A stretch of 35,787 nucleotides of DNA from an uncultured Eubacteriales bacterium (GTDB lineage: Bacteria > Bacillota > Clostridia > Oscillospirales > Oscillospiraceae), in contig CASFFN010000011.1 in the NCBI GenBank assembly GCA_949293985.1, forward strand, positions 1-35,787, read 5' to 3'. Shown one piece after another: positions 16,022-24,789 of the stretch. Numbering within the stretch: the first letter of the stretch is position 1; every line of letters starts with the position of its first letter. Below the pieces are notes generated by a model. The model was not told the origin of the DNA and did not search any database. It worked only from the letters and a program-made list of their open reading frames with translations. The translations under genes and the position numbers were made by a program.

Positions 16022-16055
16022 TCCGACAGGAAATTCCCCTGGAGTTTGATAAAAT
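16022..16055 (+). promoter_or_regulatory. Candidate Spo0A-controlled promoter of the spoIIE-like gene
   Basis: TGATAAAAT (16047-16055) is an extended -10 element without a standard -35. In its place lies TCCGACA (16022-16028), whose complement TGTCGGA matches the Spo0A box TGTCGAA at 6 of 7 bases. A Spo0A box overlapping the -35 region is the known arrangement at Spo0A-activated sigma-A promoters. The assignment is inference from one site. Confidence 0.35.
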
Positions 16056-16110
16056 AGTCCCATCCTTTCCCGGAAGACCGGGAACTTTACGAAAGAACGG
16101 TGATGGCGCA

Positions 16111-18024
16111 ATGGAAACCCTCCAATCCTATGTCCACCAGGGACGGAAAAACCTGAAAAAATGGCTGGCTGAACCAAAAGTGCTGGGAGGGCTGCGGCTT
16201 TTGGGCATATCTCTTGGGGGCTTTTGCCTCAGCGCCGCCTCCTTAGCCGGATACCCCCAGCCCTTTGCCATTGCCCTGGTGCTGGCACTCCCCGGGTGGC
16301 AGGCGCTGGCAGCGGCCATAGGCAGCTACATAGGCTATTTTGTTTTTTGGGGCAGCTATGGACGGCTGTGTCTGGGATGGAGCCTGGCGGCCCTTTCCAT
16401 GGCGCTGGCCTTTGGGGGGACGGTGCTGGCACGGCAGGCGCGGCTGCTGCCGCCCTCCCTGGGATGTCTGATTGTTGCCTCCATCGGCACCCTGGGACAG
16501 GCCATCTGGCAGATTCCCGGGCCGCCGGTACCCATGTATCTGTTGCAGGTATTGCTGGCGGGGGGCTGCACCTATTTGTTCTCCCTGGTGCTGGAAAAGC
16601 GCACCCCCGTCGCCAACTGGCTGGCCTGGGGCGTGGCGGTGCTGGCCCTGGGGCAGATTATGCCCGTCCCCTATCTGGGGCTGGGGTATGTGGCCGCCGG
16701 GGCCCTGATGGTAGCCGGGGCCTTCCCCGCGGCCGCTTTGGCGGGACTTGCCCTGGATCTGGCCCAAATCACCCCCGTACCCATGACCGCCGTCCTCACC
16801 GCCGGGTATGTGGTGCGGTTTCTCCCGGTGAAGCAGGGGCTGTTTCTGCTGCCCGGGCTTATGTATGTACTGCTGATGAGCCTGTGTGGACAGGTGGATC
16901 TTTACCCCCTGCCGGGGCTGATGCTGGGAGGCCTTTTGGGAAAGTACCTCCCCACGGGAACCGCCGCGCCCCACCGCCGGGGAGAGACCGGGGTGCTGCA
17001 AGTGCGTTTGGAGATGGTATGCGGCGTGCTGTCCCAGGCGGAGCAGCTGCTGAGCCAGGCGCCGGAGGTGCCGGTGGACCGGGAGGCCCTGATGGAAAAA
17101 GCGGCGGAGGCCGCCTGCCGGGGGTGCCCCTGCGCCCGCTCCTGCAAGGACAGTAAGCGCATTGCCCATCTGCCCCCCCTGCTGCTCCAGAAGCCCCTCC
17201 TCTCCTCCCAAGAGCTGCCCATCGTCTGCCGGAAAAGCGGCCGGCTTCTGGCCCAGCTCCACCGGAGCCAGGAGCAGCTGCGCTCCATCTGCGCCGGCCG
17301 GGAGCGGCAGCGGGAGTACCGGGCGGCGGTGATGCAGCAGTACCGGTTTTTGGAGGGGTATTTGCGGGAGCTGTCCGACACGCTGGGACGGCGGAAAAAT
17401 GTGGCCCCCTGCCTGTTCCGCCCGGCGGTGTATTTCTACGGCAACCGCCCCCAGGGGGAGAACGGGGACTACTGCCAGGAGTTTCCCGGCGTTGAGGATA
17501 CCTACTATGTACTCCTGTGCGACGGTATGGGCACCGGAGCCGGGGCGGTGGGGGACGGGCGCACCGCCGGGAATATGCTCAAAAAGCTTTTAAGCGCCGG
17601 GTATCCGGCGGAGTACGCCCTGCGGAGCCTGAACAGTCTGTGCGTACTCACGGAGCGCCCCGGAGCGGTGACCTTCGATTTGGTGCAGCTGCACCTGTAC
17701 ACCGGAAAGGGCGCCCTGTACAAATGGGGAGCGGCGCCCTCCTATGTGATTGGCTCTTTCGGGGTGCGGAAGGTGGGGTCCGCCTGTCCCCCGCCCGGTC
17801 TGTCGGTGACGGACATTCAGGAGAGCCGGGAGGAGGTGAGCCTGCGCCGGGGAGAGTCTTTGGTGCTGGTAAGCGACGGGATTCCGGAGGAGGAGGCCCA
17901 GCTGTGCTGCTCCCGGGGACAGGGCCTGTCCCCCGGAGAGCTGGCCACCCAGCTGATCTCCCGGGGGGAGGAGGCAGGTCCCGACGACGCCACCGTGGTG
18001 ATTGTCCGGCTGGAGGGGCGGTAA
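16111..18024 (+). CDS. spoIIE: SpoIIE-like membrane serine phosphatase
   Basis: This 637-residue protein has about ten hydrophobic segments in residues 25-300, a Cys-rich linker (CRGCPCARSCKD) and a C-terminal PP2C/SpoIIE phosphatase domain. Metal-binding aspartates are D471 (LLCDGMGTG), D589 (VSDGIPEEEA) and D625/D626 (PDDATVVIV). In spore formers SpoIIE dephosphorylates the anti-anti-sigma factor SpoIIAA at the septum, releasing sigma-F. B. subtilis SpoIIE is about 827 residues, so this version has a shorter central region. ATG 16111 was chosen; its ribosome binding site is weak, and an upstream in-frame start would overlap the divergent promoter. It stands alone between unrelated operons. 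Confidence 0.88.
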   Translation: METLQSYVHQGRKNLKKWLAEPKVLGGLRLLGISLGGFCLSAASLAGYPQPFAIALVLALPGWQALAAAIGSYIGYFVFWGSYGRLCLGWSLAALSMALAFGGTVLARQARLLPPSLGCLIVASIGTLGQAIWQIPGPPVPMYLLQVLLAGGCTYLFSLVLEKRTPVANWLAWGVAVLALGQIMPVPYLGLGYVAAGALMVAGAFPAAALAGLALDLAQITPVPMTAVLTAGYVVRFLPVKQGLFLLPGLMYVLLMSLCGQVDLYPLPGLMLGGLLGKYLPTGTAAPHRRGETGVLQVRLEMVCGVLSQAEQLLSQAPEVPVDREALMEKAAEAACRGCPCARSCKDSKRIAHLPPLLLQKPLLSSQELPIVCRKSGRLLAQLHRSQEQLRSICAGRERQREYRAAVMQQYRFLEGYLRELSDTLGRRKNVAPCLFRPAVYFYGNRPQGENGDYCQEFPGVEDTYYVLLCDGMGTGAGAVGDGRTAGNMLKKLLSAGYPAEYALRSLNSLCVLTERPGAVTFDLVQLHLYTGKGALYKWGAAPSYVIGSFGVRKVGSACPPPGLSVTDIQESREEVSLRRGESLVLVSDGIPEEEAQLCCSRGQGLSPGELATQLISRGEEAGPDDATVVIVRLEGR

Positions 18025-18048
18025 AAAAGCACCCGGGAAAAGGAAATA

Positions 18049-18096
18049 CACCCCATTTGTGAAACGGTTATGATACACTGTCTAACAGATGGGGTG
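18049..18096. repeat. Imperfect inverted repeat after spoIIE
   Basis: CACCCCATTTGT (18049-18060) can pair with ACAGATGGGGTG (18085-18096) at 11 of 12 positions across a 24-nt loop. There is no T tract. The right arm contains the GGGGTGAT that would serve as ribosome binding site for the small frame starting at 18103. Confidence 0.5.
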
Positions 18097-18102
18097 ATTG
18101 AT

Positions 18103-18339
18103 ATGCCAAATATGAGGCTTTTGAAATCATTCCCGACGGAACCGGACGCACGCTCCATTCCGGTCAGGGATAGCAATATCCGCGCAGGCAATACCGGCGG
18201 ATTATGGCAAAGCGAAAGGGCTTGCCGCCTGCAATTCGCAGAACGGCAAGCCCTCTTGGCAGCCTGTGCGATTTTTCCTTCAGAAAACCGTCTAACTTTT
18301 TGGGGGCACTTCAAAAACCTGAGTGCCTTCCATCTGTGA
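18103..18339 (+). CDS. Small hypothetical protein (doubtful)
   Basis: A 78-codon frame begins at ATG 18103 with a good GGGGTGATTGAT ribosome binding site. The product shows no motif, signal peptide or membrane segment that I recognise. A strong hairpin (18218-18253) runs through the middle of the frame, and composition is not clearly coding. It may be chance. It is listed because it fills the spoIIE-DUF3899 gap and because its ribosome binding site lies in an inverted repeat. Confidence 0.22.
   Translation: MPNMRLLKSFPTEPDARSIPVRDSNIRAGNTGGLWQSERACRLQFAERQALLAACAIFPSENRLTFWGHFKNLSAFHL
18206..18253 (-). terminator. Terminator-like hairpin downstream of the opp operon
   Basis: GGGCTTGCCG (18218-18227) pairs perfectly with CGGCAAGCCC (18244-18253), with an inner CTGC/GCAG stem. 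On the minus strand it is followed by TTTCGCTTT. It is about 100 bp past the stop of the last opp-operon gene. Confidence 0.55.
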
Positions 18340-18349
18340 AAAAGCGGGG

Positions 18350-18760
18350 TTATGGGGAAGCCTGGTAGTACAGCAGAAGAAAAACCGCCGTGATTGCCAG
18401 ACAGGCCAGTCCGGTTATCAGCAGGAAGCCATAACCGCTTCGCCGCTTTCCTTCCCGTTCCTCCAGATAGTCCGAATACTTTTTCACCTCGAACCGCTTT
18501 CCGGGAATCAGCAGGGATCCTACATACTTGAGGATGTAGGCCATGCCGTCCAAACCGCCCTTGGAGGAAATCCAGCACATGGCACCAACGCACAGCAGCA
18601 ACAGTCCCGGCACCGTAAAGGCGTCGCTCAGCACCCGAAACCGTTCCTTCCAGTCCAGAGCGCCAAAGTCACGGAGCAGGATATACACCGCCGCCAGCAG
18701 CAGACTCACACCGGAAGCAATGGCATAGGAATAGAGCCGGACTTTTTTCTCCTGACTCAT
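18350..18760 (-). CDS. DUF3899-type membrane protein
   Basis: A 136-residue protein with three hydrophobic segments (about 10-28, 46-66, 110-130) and a charged cytoplasmic loop (KKYSDYLEEREGKRR). The ISSKGGLDGMAY segment followed by a KKYSDY box matches my recollection of the DUF3899 family, whose function is unknown. Its ATG overlaps the oppF stop (ATGA), so it belongs to the peptide-transporter operon as the terminal gene. It could be an accessory factor for the transporter or a passenger. Confidence 0.7.
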   Translation of the reverse strand: MSQEKKVRLYSYAIASGVSLLLAAVYILLRDFGALDWKERFRVLSDAFTVPGLLLLCVGAMCWISSKGGLDGMAYILKYVGSLLIPGKRFEVKKYSDYLEEREGKRRSGYGFLLITGLACLAITAVFLLLYYQASP

Positions 18761-19950
18761 AGACCCAGTTCCTTCTTGTACTGGGCTTCCTCAGCGTCGT
18801 TGCACATGACGAAGTGACCGGGCTTCAGCTCCCGGAGGGTGGGCTTGTCCACAGTGTAGTCATGGGCAGCCAGAGCATTGTAGGTAATCCGGGTACGGTT
18901 CTTCTCGCTGTGGGGGTCAGGCAGAGGAATGGCAGACAGCAGGCTCTTGGTATAGGGGTGGAGGGGATGGGCAAACAGCTCATCGGAGTCCGCCAGCTCC
19001 ACCAGGTTGCCGAAGTACATAACGCCAATCCGGTCGGAGAAGTACTTGACCACAGACAGGTCGTGGGCAATGAACAGAATGGTCAGATCCAGGGTCTTCC
19101 GCAGGTCGTTCAGCAGGTTGATAACCTGAGCCTGAATGGACACGTCCAGAGCGGAGACCGGCTCGTCGGCAATCAGCAGGCCGGGCTGCATAATCACAGC
19201 ACGGGCAATGCCGATTCTCTGACGCTGGCCGCCGGAGAACTCGTGGGGATACCGGCCGGCGTGCTCCCGCACCAGACCAACCAGCTCCAGAATCTCATAG
19301 ACCTTCTCGTCGATATACTTCTGATCCCGGATGCCGTTGATCACCAGACCCTCGGCAATAATCTCCCGAACGGTCATACGGGGGTTCAGGGAGGCGATGG
19401 GGTCCTGGAAAATCATCTGAATCTGATTCACCAGACGGGTCTTCCTGGCAATCCGCAGGTCATCGGCATACTGCTTCTTCAGGGCAGAAACCTGGGAGGG
19501 GTCAGCCTTAGCCAGCTGCTTTTCGTACCGCTCCTTGACTTCCTTTGCCAGCTCGTCGGCATACTCCCGGTCGCAGTTCTTGTGGTCGAACTTTGCCCGC
19601 TTGATTTCATCCTTCAGCTGGGCAATCCGGGCCTCGCAGTCGGAAATCTCCTGGCTGGCGCCGCCCTTCTTCTTCAGCTCCCGGATTTTTGCCCGGAGCT
19701 CCTTCAGCTCCTGGGTATAGGTGAGGATACCGGCGCAGATGCGCTGGCCCTTGAAGTAGATGTTGCCGCCGGTGATGTCATAGAGCTTGATGATGGAACG
19801 GCCGGTGGTGGTCTTACCACAGCCGGACTCACCTACCAGGCCGAACACCTCGCCCTTGTGAATCTCGAAGCTCACATCGTTAACGGCCTTCACCGGGCCA
19901 AAATGCTGGCTCAGGTGCTCTACCTTCAGCAATACTTCCTGATTATCCAT
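18757..19950 (-). CDS. oppF: Oligopeptide ABC transporter ATPase, OppF-like, with inserted helical segment
   Basis: An ATPase subunit of a peptide importer, 397 residues. Walker A is GESGCGKTTT (K46), the Q-loop MIFQDP (Q182), the signature FSGGQRQRIGIARA, Walker B LLIADEPVSALD and the H-loop IAHDLS. The C-terminal HPLHPYTKSLLSAIP is the Opp/Dpp oligopeptide-site motif. Usually about 45 residues separate Walker A and Q-loop; here 136 do. The extra roughly 90 residues (around 75-165) are highly charged and heptad-like (ELKELRAKIRELKKKGG), probably a coiled coil. ATG 19950 was chosen with GGAGGT 7 nt upstream; it overlaps the oppD stop by 8 nt. A GTG start three codons earlier is possible. Confidence 0.92.
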   Translation of the reverse strand: MDNQEVLLKVEHLSQHFGPVKAVNDVSFEIHKGEVFGLVGESGCGKTTTGRSIIKLYDITGGNIYFKGQRICAGILTYTQELKELRAKIRELKKKGGASQEISDCEARIAQLKDEIKRAKFDHKNCDREYADELAKEVKERYEKQLAKADPSQVSALKKQYADDLRIARKTRLVNQIQMIFQDPIASLNPRMTVREIIAEGLVINGIRDQKYIDEKVYEILELVGLVREHAGRYPHEFSGGQRQRIGIARAVIMQPGLLIADEPVSALDVSIQAQVINLLNDLRKTLDLTILFIAHDLSVVKYFSDRIGVMYFGNLVELADSDELFAHPLHPYTKSLLSAIPLPDPHSEKNRTRITYNALAAHDYTVDKPTLRELKPGHFVMCNDAEEAQYKKELGL

Positions 19951-22105
19951 TCTGAGCACCTCCAGCTTTCTTCTTCATTCTCTCGATCCGGTTGCGGATA
20001 ATGGCGGGCATTTCCACCTTAGGTGCATCCGGGTGGAGCAGCCAGGTAGCGGCGGAATGGGTGTCGCTCACCTGGAACATGGGGGGCTGCTCCTCGAAGT
20101 CAATCTTCATGGCGTACTTATTCCGGTCTGCAAAAGCATCGCCCACCGGGGGATAAATCATGTTGGGAGGCGTGCCGGGGATAGCTTCCAGCCGCTCGTT
20201 GGTGTCCAGATCCGGCATGGAGCTAAGCAGCGCCCAGGTGTAAGGATGCTTGGGATCATAGAAGATATCGTCGGCGGTGCCGTACTCCACAATCTTACCG
20301 GCGTACATAACCGCAATGTCGTCAGCCATGTTTGCCACAACGCCCAGGTCATGGGTGATGAAGATAACGGACAGGTTCCGCTCCTTCTTCAGCTTGTTGA
20401 TCAGCTCCAGAATCTGGGCCTGGATGGTCACGTCCAGAGCAGTGGTGGGCTCGTCACAGATGAGGATTTCCGGGTTGGCAGCCAGAGCGATGGCGATAAC
20501 AATACGCTGACGCATACCGCCGGAGAACTCGAAGGGATACTGGTTGTACCGCATACGAGGCTCGCTGATACCCACTTCGTCCATGAGCTTGATGGCCCGC
20601 TCCTTGGCAATGGACCGGGTGACCTTGTAAACCACCTTGGAGGCCTTATCCTTCATAAACTCGATGATGGCCACGCTCGCGGCATGGTAGTCCACCTGAT
20701 CCGCAGCGGCAATCAGACGGGTATAGTGGCTCTGCAGATCCGTAACCACCCGCAGCACCTCGCCCCGCAGGTCATCCAGGTCATAAACCTGCTTGGGGAC
20801 GACGCTCCAGTCCACCTTCTTGCCTCTGGCAATCTGGGCATCTCGCTGCTTGGTCTGACGGGCAAACCGCTTCTCCTCCTTGGGATTGGTGACAATCGCC
20901 CGGAAGTACTTGTGGATAGCACTGGTAAGGCTGGAGCGGAAGGTGTATGCCAGGCTGTCCTTGTTGATTTCCAGCCGGTCGATACTGGCTTCCACTGCAT
21001 TGGACAATTCCTTGGCCAAACGCAGGGCCTCCTGCTTGGTGTATTCGCCCCGGAAGAAGGTGACGGCCTTCTCCAGCATGGGCATGACTTCCTTCTTCTT
21101 CTCCATGGCCTTCTTGCCGGAGTAGGCCACACCCTTATCCTGGGCGGCCACGAAGTCATTCATGAAGTCCTCCATGATGTACTTCTGGCAGAACTCGTTC
21201 AGCTCAGCCACATCCCGGCGGGTCAGATCCTCCTGGGGATTGCGCATCTTGTAATAGCCGATGCAGAAGAAATCAGGACGGACACGGCTCTCCATCTGGT
21301 TGAGCACCTGCTCCACCTCTTTCAGGGTGGACACAATGCTCTCCGGCAGCTCCTTGGCGCCCTTCTTGTAGTCGCCGGACACCTTGCCCAGCCGGTCAGA
21401 GAGCTGGCTGAGCTTTTCGCTGTCGTTCTTGGCGAAGAAGGGGTCGGAGATGGTCTTGATGTTGGAGCGGAAGCGGCTCAGGCTTCCCGGTACATCCACC
21501 TTCTGGTGCTTTTCCGTCTGGAACAGGAAGTCTTCAATGGAAGACTTCAAGTCCTCTGCAACGGTGAAGGTTGCATTGTAATGGTTCTCCAGCTTGTTGG
21601 CCACAATGCAGAACTGGTCGAAGGTCTTGCACAGCTGTGCCACCTTCTCTGCGCCCAGCTCCGGGTTGGCAGCCTGCATATTCTTCTTCAGAAGGGCCAG
21701 CATATCGTTGAACTCGGCTCTGGCCTCTTTGCGGCTGACCTTGTTCTTCAGCAGCATGGCCTCGGTAATCTGCTTGCCGATTTTCACGATGGGGTTCAGA
21801 GAGGACAGGGGGTCCTGGAAAATCATGGAGATCTTATCGCCACGGATTTTGCACATTTCCTCCTCAGAAATCTTCAGAAGATCCATGCCGTCGTAAATGA
21901 TCTCGCCGCCCTCTACAATGGCGTTACCAGCCAGAATGCCCATAACGGCCTTGGAGGTAACGGACTTGCCGGAACCGGACTCGCCCACAATGGCCAGGGT
22001 CTTGCCTCGCTCCAGGTCAAAGGAGATGTCCCGCACCGCCTTTACCAGGCCATTGTTGGAGCGAAAGGAGACTTTTAAGTTTTTCAGCTCTAAAATTTTA
22101 TCCAT
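19943..22105 (-). CDS. oppD: Oligopeptide ABC transporter ATPase, OppD-like, with about 360-residue insertion
   Basis: The partner ATPase, but 720 residues instead of the usual 330-350. Walker A (GESGSGKS), the Q-loop MIFQDPLSSLNP (Q97), the signature FSGGMRQRIVIA (about 527-538), Walker B (ILICDEPTTALD), the H-loop (ITHDLG) and the peptide-family PKHPYTWALLSSMP tail are all intact. About 430 residues lie between Q-loop and signature, against roughly 60 normally. The additional 360 or so residues are charged, mostly helical and without transmembrane character. The frame is continuous and flanking motifs are perfect, so this is a true domain insertion. GGAGGAG precedes the ATG; oppC ends 4 nt upstream. 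Confidence 0.93.
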   Translation of the reverse strand: MDKILELKNLKVSFRSNNGLVKAVRDISFDLERGKTLAIVGESGSGKSVTSKAVMGILAGNAIVEGGEIIYDGMDLLKISEEEMCKIRGDKISMIFQDPLSSLNPIVKIGKQITEAMLLKNKVSRKEARAEFNDMLALLKKNMQAANPELGAEKVAQLCKTFDQFCIVANKLENHYNATFTVAEDLKSSIEDFLFQTEKHQKVDVPGSLSRFRSNIKTISDPFFAKNDSEKLSQLSDRLGKVSGDYKKGAKELPESIVSTLKEVEQVLNQMESRVRPDFFCIGYYKMRNPQEDLTRRDVAELNEFCQKYIMEDFMNDFVAAQDKGVAYSGKKAMEKKKEVMPMLEKAVTFFRGEYTKQEALRLAKELSNAVEASIDRLEINKDSLAYTFRSSLTSAIHKYFRAIVTNPKEEKRFARQTKQRDAQIARGKKVDWSVVPKQVYDLDDLRGEVLRVVTDLQSHYTRLIAAADQVDYHAASVAIIEFMKDKASKVVYKVTRSIAKERAIKLMDEVGISEPRMRYNQYPFEFSGGMRQRIVIAIALAANPEILICDEPTTALDVTIQAQILELINKLKKERNLSVIFITHDLGVVANMADDIAVMYAGKIVEYGTADDIFYDPKHPYTWALLSSMPDLDTNERLEAIPGTPPNMIYPPVGDAFADRNKYAMKIDFEEQPPMFQVSDTHSAATWLLHPDAPKVEMPAIIRNRIERMKKKAGGAQNG

Positions 22106-22108
22106 TTC

Positions 22109-23686
22109 TTACTCCTCCACACCACGCAAAGACGGATTGAATGCATCCCGCAGACCGTTGCCGAACAGATTGAAGGAAATCATCAGCAGGGAGATGAAAA
22201 TAGCAGGATACAGCATCAAATGAGGATAGTTGGTCCAGATGGAACTGGCGTCGGACAGTAAAGTGCCCAGAGAAGTGACTTCCGCAGTACCCAGTTTCAC
22301 GATGCCCAGGAAGGACAGCATGGACTCAGTCATAATGGTGCTGGGGATAGACAGAGCAGCGGAAGTGATGATAGTACCCAGGGAATTGGGGAAGATGTGC
22401 TTCCAGATAATCCGGCGATCCCGGGCGCCCAGGGTTCTGGCTGCCATGACGTACTCCTGGTTCTTGAAACGATAGAACTGGGTACGCACCCGGTAAGCCG
22501 TGCCAATCCAGCCGGTTACCACATAGGCAAACAGCAGACAGGGCACCGGTCCCAGCCGGTTAGCCAGGTGAATCTGGAACAAGGTAGCCACAACGATGAA
22601 GGGAACGCCGCTGAGGATTTCTGCAAAACGCTCCATGAGGATGTCAGCAGTGCCGCCGTAATAGCCTTCGATGGCGCCGTAAACAGCACCGATGGAGAAG
22701 TTGATGATAAACACAAACACAGCAACCGTCAAAGACAGCTTGATGCCGCCGGCGATACGCAGTGCCAGGTCATAGCCCTGGGAGTCGGTACCCATGATAT
22801 AGTCAGGCACACTGCCGTTGAGGTACTGGAAGTAGTTGTAGTACAGCACCCGAACCTTCAGCTGGGCAGTCTCCAGAGTGCCGCCGCCGGTGTACTCCTT
22901 ATAAACCACGTTCCCGTTTTCGTCACGCTTGTAGTTGTCCTCCAGAGTCATTCCCTCGCCGTAGGTTACGGTTTCCAGCATACCCTGCTCGTTGGTCACA
23001 ACGGGAGTGCCCTTCTTGGACTTGTACCAATAGTTGGCATCGTTGACATCCATGTTGTATTCGTTGTCCTCAATCAGAGGATACAGCACATGCAGGCCGG
23101 TCTCCTCTTCCCAGGCAACGATTTTGTCATACTCAGGCTGGGGAATGGACTTGTAGATGAAGCCCACTTCCAGATAGGCGTCAATACGGCCCTTGTAAGC
23201 CACAGTCTCCTTCTTGTTGGCGCCGATGTAGACAATGGGGTCGCTGATTTCCAGCATGGGCTGATACTCGCTGTTCAGGCCCTCCTCCAGGGTCACGCCC
23301 TGGCCGTCCCAGTCCTCGGCGCCCATGCCCATGGCCACGGCCCGGATCAGGCTCTTATCGGAGAAGTCCCGGTTCACGCCGCCATCCAGGATGCCGTACT
23401 CCCGCAGGGATTCCACCCGGCCGGGCTTCTTGGCATACAGGTTGTCCATAAAGGTAGAGCTGTGATTGGTAATCAGCAGCGGAGCCAGCAAAGAGTAGAG
23501 GATGATCAGAACGATGATGATGAAAGCAACCACAGAAGCATGGGACTTGCGGAAGCGAATCAGTGCGTCCTTGAAGTAGCCAATGGGCTTGTCCTCAAAT
23601 TTCTTATCAGAGATCCGCTCTCCCTGATTCACAAAGGCAAAGCGGGATTTATCAATATGTTCCAAAGGATTCTTTTTCTCTGCCAT
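22109..23686 (-). CDS. oppC: Oligopeptide ABC transporter permease, OppC-like, with large extracytoplasmic insertion
   Basis: A membrane permease of 525 residues against about 300 for typical OppC. TM1 is at about 50-72. The family motif GTDxxGRD appears late and altered, as MGTDSQGYDL at 298-307. The EAA cytoplasmic loop (AARTLGARDRRIIWKHIFPN) and the remaining membrane segments follow in standard order. The roughly 225 residues between TM1 and the GTD motif are hydrophilic and, by the topology of the family, lie outside the membrane; normally this stretch is about 40. ATG 23686 was chosen with GGGGAG 7 nt upstream, 1 nt after the oppB stop. The insertion could contact the enlarged OppA. Confidence 0.92.
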   Translation of the reverse strand: MAEKKNPLEHIDKSRFAFVNQGERISDKKFEDKPIGYFKDALIRFRKSHASVVAFIIIVLIILYSLLAPLLITNHSSTFMDNLYAKKPGRVESLREYGILDGGVNRDFSDKSLIRAVAMGMGAEDWDGQGVTLEEGLNSEYQPMLEISDPIVYIGANKKETVAYKGRIDAYLEVGFIYKSIPQPEYDKIVAWEEETGLHVLYPLIEDNEYNMDVNDANYWYKSKKGTPVVTNEQGMLETVTYGEGMTLEDNYKRDENGNVVYKEYTGGGTLETAQLKVRVLYYNYFQYLNGSVPDYIMGTDSQGYDLALRIAGGIKLSLTVAVFVFIINFSIGAVYGAIEGYYGGTADILMERFAEILSGVPFIVVATLFQIHLANRLGPVPCLLFAYVVTGWIGTAYRVRTQFYRFKNQEYVMAARTLGARDRRIIWKHIFPNSLGTIITSAALSIPSTIMTESMLSFLGIVKLGTAEVTSLGTLLSDASSIWTNYPHLMLYPAIFISLLMISFNLFGNGLRDAFNPSLRGVEE

Positions 23687-23687
23687 A

Positions 23688-24653
23688 TTATTTCTCCCCC
23701 ATTCTGATTCTGGGATCAATGAAGCCGTAGCTCAAGTCCACCAGGATGCCGGCCAAAAGACCGATAAAGGTATAGAACACGGAGTCCAGCATAAACACAT
23801 CGTAGTCAAACAGGGTAATGGACTGCAGATACAGCTGTCCTACACCAGGGATGGCAAAAATCTGTTCGATGATGAAAGAGCCGCCCAGAATTCCCACGAA
23901 GCTGGAGATGATCATGGGCAGAATCGGCACCATGGCATTCTTCAGGGCATGGCGGGCAGTAGCCTGGGCTCTGGTCAGACCCTTGGCCCGGGCCAGGAGC
24001 ATGTAGTCGGAGGTCAGCGTCTCCGTCAGCTCCGCACGGGTAAACCGGCACATACCGGCAATGGTGCTGAAGGACAGAGCCAGCACCGGGGCAATCATGG
24101 AGTAGAACATCTTGCCCGTCAGCCAGGAACCGCCGGCATCTGCCAGGGAATAAACCTGCAGAGGCAGCCAGCCCAGCTTGAAGTAGAAAATATACTGCAC
24201 CAAGAAGGCGTAGACATAGGAAGGCACGGATACAAAAACGATAACCAAAGTGCTGATTACACTGTCCTGCCATTTATTCTTCTTGACAGCAGCATAGATA
24301 CCCAGAAGAATACCAATGATGATGGAAGGAATCAGAGAATACACATTGATCAGCACCGTGGGCAGCAGGCGGCCTGCCAGCAAATCCCATGCGGGGGTGC
24401 GGAAGGAAATGTACCAGGAGGTACCCCAGTCCCAGGAGGTGAAAATGCCCTTGAGGTAAATGACAAACTGGGTCAGCAAGGGTTCGTTGTAGCCCAAAGC
24501 GTCCCAACGGGCAGCAATGGCTTCCGCCTGCACCTTATCCGTAGGCAGAACCCGGGGCAGAATACGAATCAGGACAAAACAGATGGTTGATATGACGAAT
24601 AGTGTGAACAGCATCAACACGATTCTTTTTACGACATACTTTGCCATTCGCAT
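23688..24653 (-). CDS. oppB: Oligopeptide ABC transporter permease, OppB-like
   Basis: A permease of 321 residues with six membrane segments, normal for OppB. It opens with the typical YVVKRIVLMLFTLFVISTIC. The EAA loop is ARAKGLTRAQATARHALKNA, and the C-terminal block FIIEQIFAIPGVGQLYLQSI is a family hallmark. AAGGAGA lies 9 nt ahead of the ATG. It is the only Opp subunit in this operon of standard size. It follows oppA after a 197-nt spacer with two hairpins, then abuts oppC. Confidence 0.94.
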   Translation of the reverse strand: MRMAKYVVKRIVLMLFTLFVISTICFVLIRILPRVLPTDKVQAEAIAARWDALGYNEPLLTQFVIYLKGIFTSWDWGTSWYISFRTPAWDLLAGRLLPTVLINVYSLIPSIIIGILLGIYAAVKKNKWQDSVISTLVIVFVSVPSYVYAFLVQYIFYFKLGWLPLQVYSLADAGGSWLTGKMFYSMIAPVLALSFSTIAGMCRFTRAELTETLTSDYMLLARAKGLTRAQATARHALKNAMVPILPMIISSFVGILGGSFIIEQIFAIPGVGQLYLQSITLFDYDVFMLDSVFYTFIGLLAGILVDLSYGFIDPRIRMGEK

Positions 24654-24708
24654 ATGATGTTATCTCCTTTTTGCATAGTCTTATGTGAACGGAATAAATA
24701 GAGAAATC

Positions 24709-24762
24709 CTACTGTTCTTCGCTGTGGATTGGTATATTCCACTCCACAGCGAAAAACAGTAG
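24709..24762 (-). repeat. Long hairpin between oppA and oppB
   Basis: CTACTGTT plus CGCTGTGGA on the left pair with TCCACAGCG plus AACAGTAG on the right, with small internal mismatches and a 14-nt loop. On the minus strand the downstream flank is GATTTCTCTATTTA, only weakly T-rich. It is probably an attenuator or mRNA processing or stabilising structure in the oppA-oppB spacer. Confidence 0.6.
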
Positions 24763-24789
24763 CTTACATACCGGAATGAACAACCCAAT

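Noticed and set aside
20033..22078. A 681-codon rightward open frame opposite oppD
   Set aside because: It is antisense to oppD, whose ATPase motifs are all in the other strand's frame. The product is rich in Leu/Val/His/Gly without any motif.
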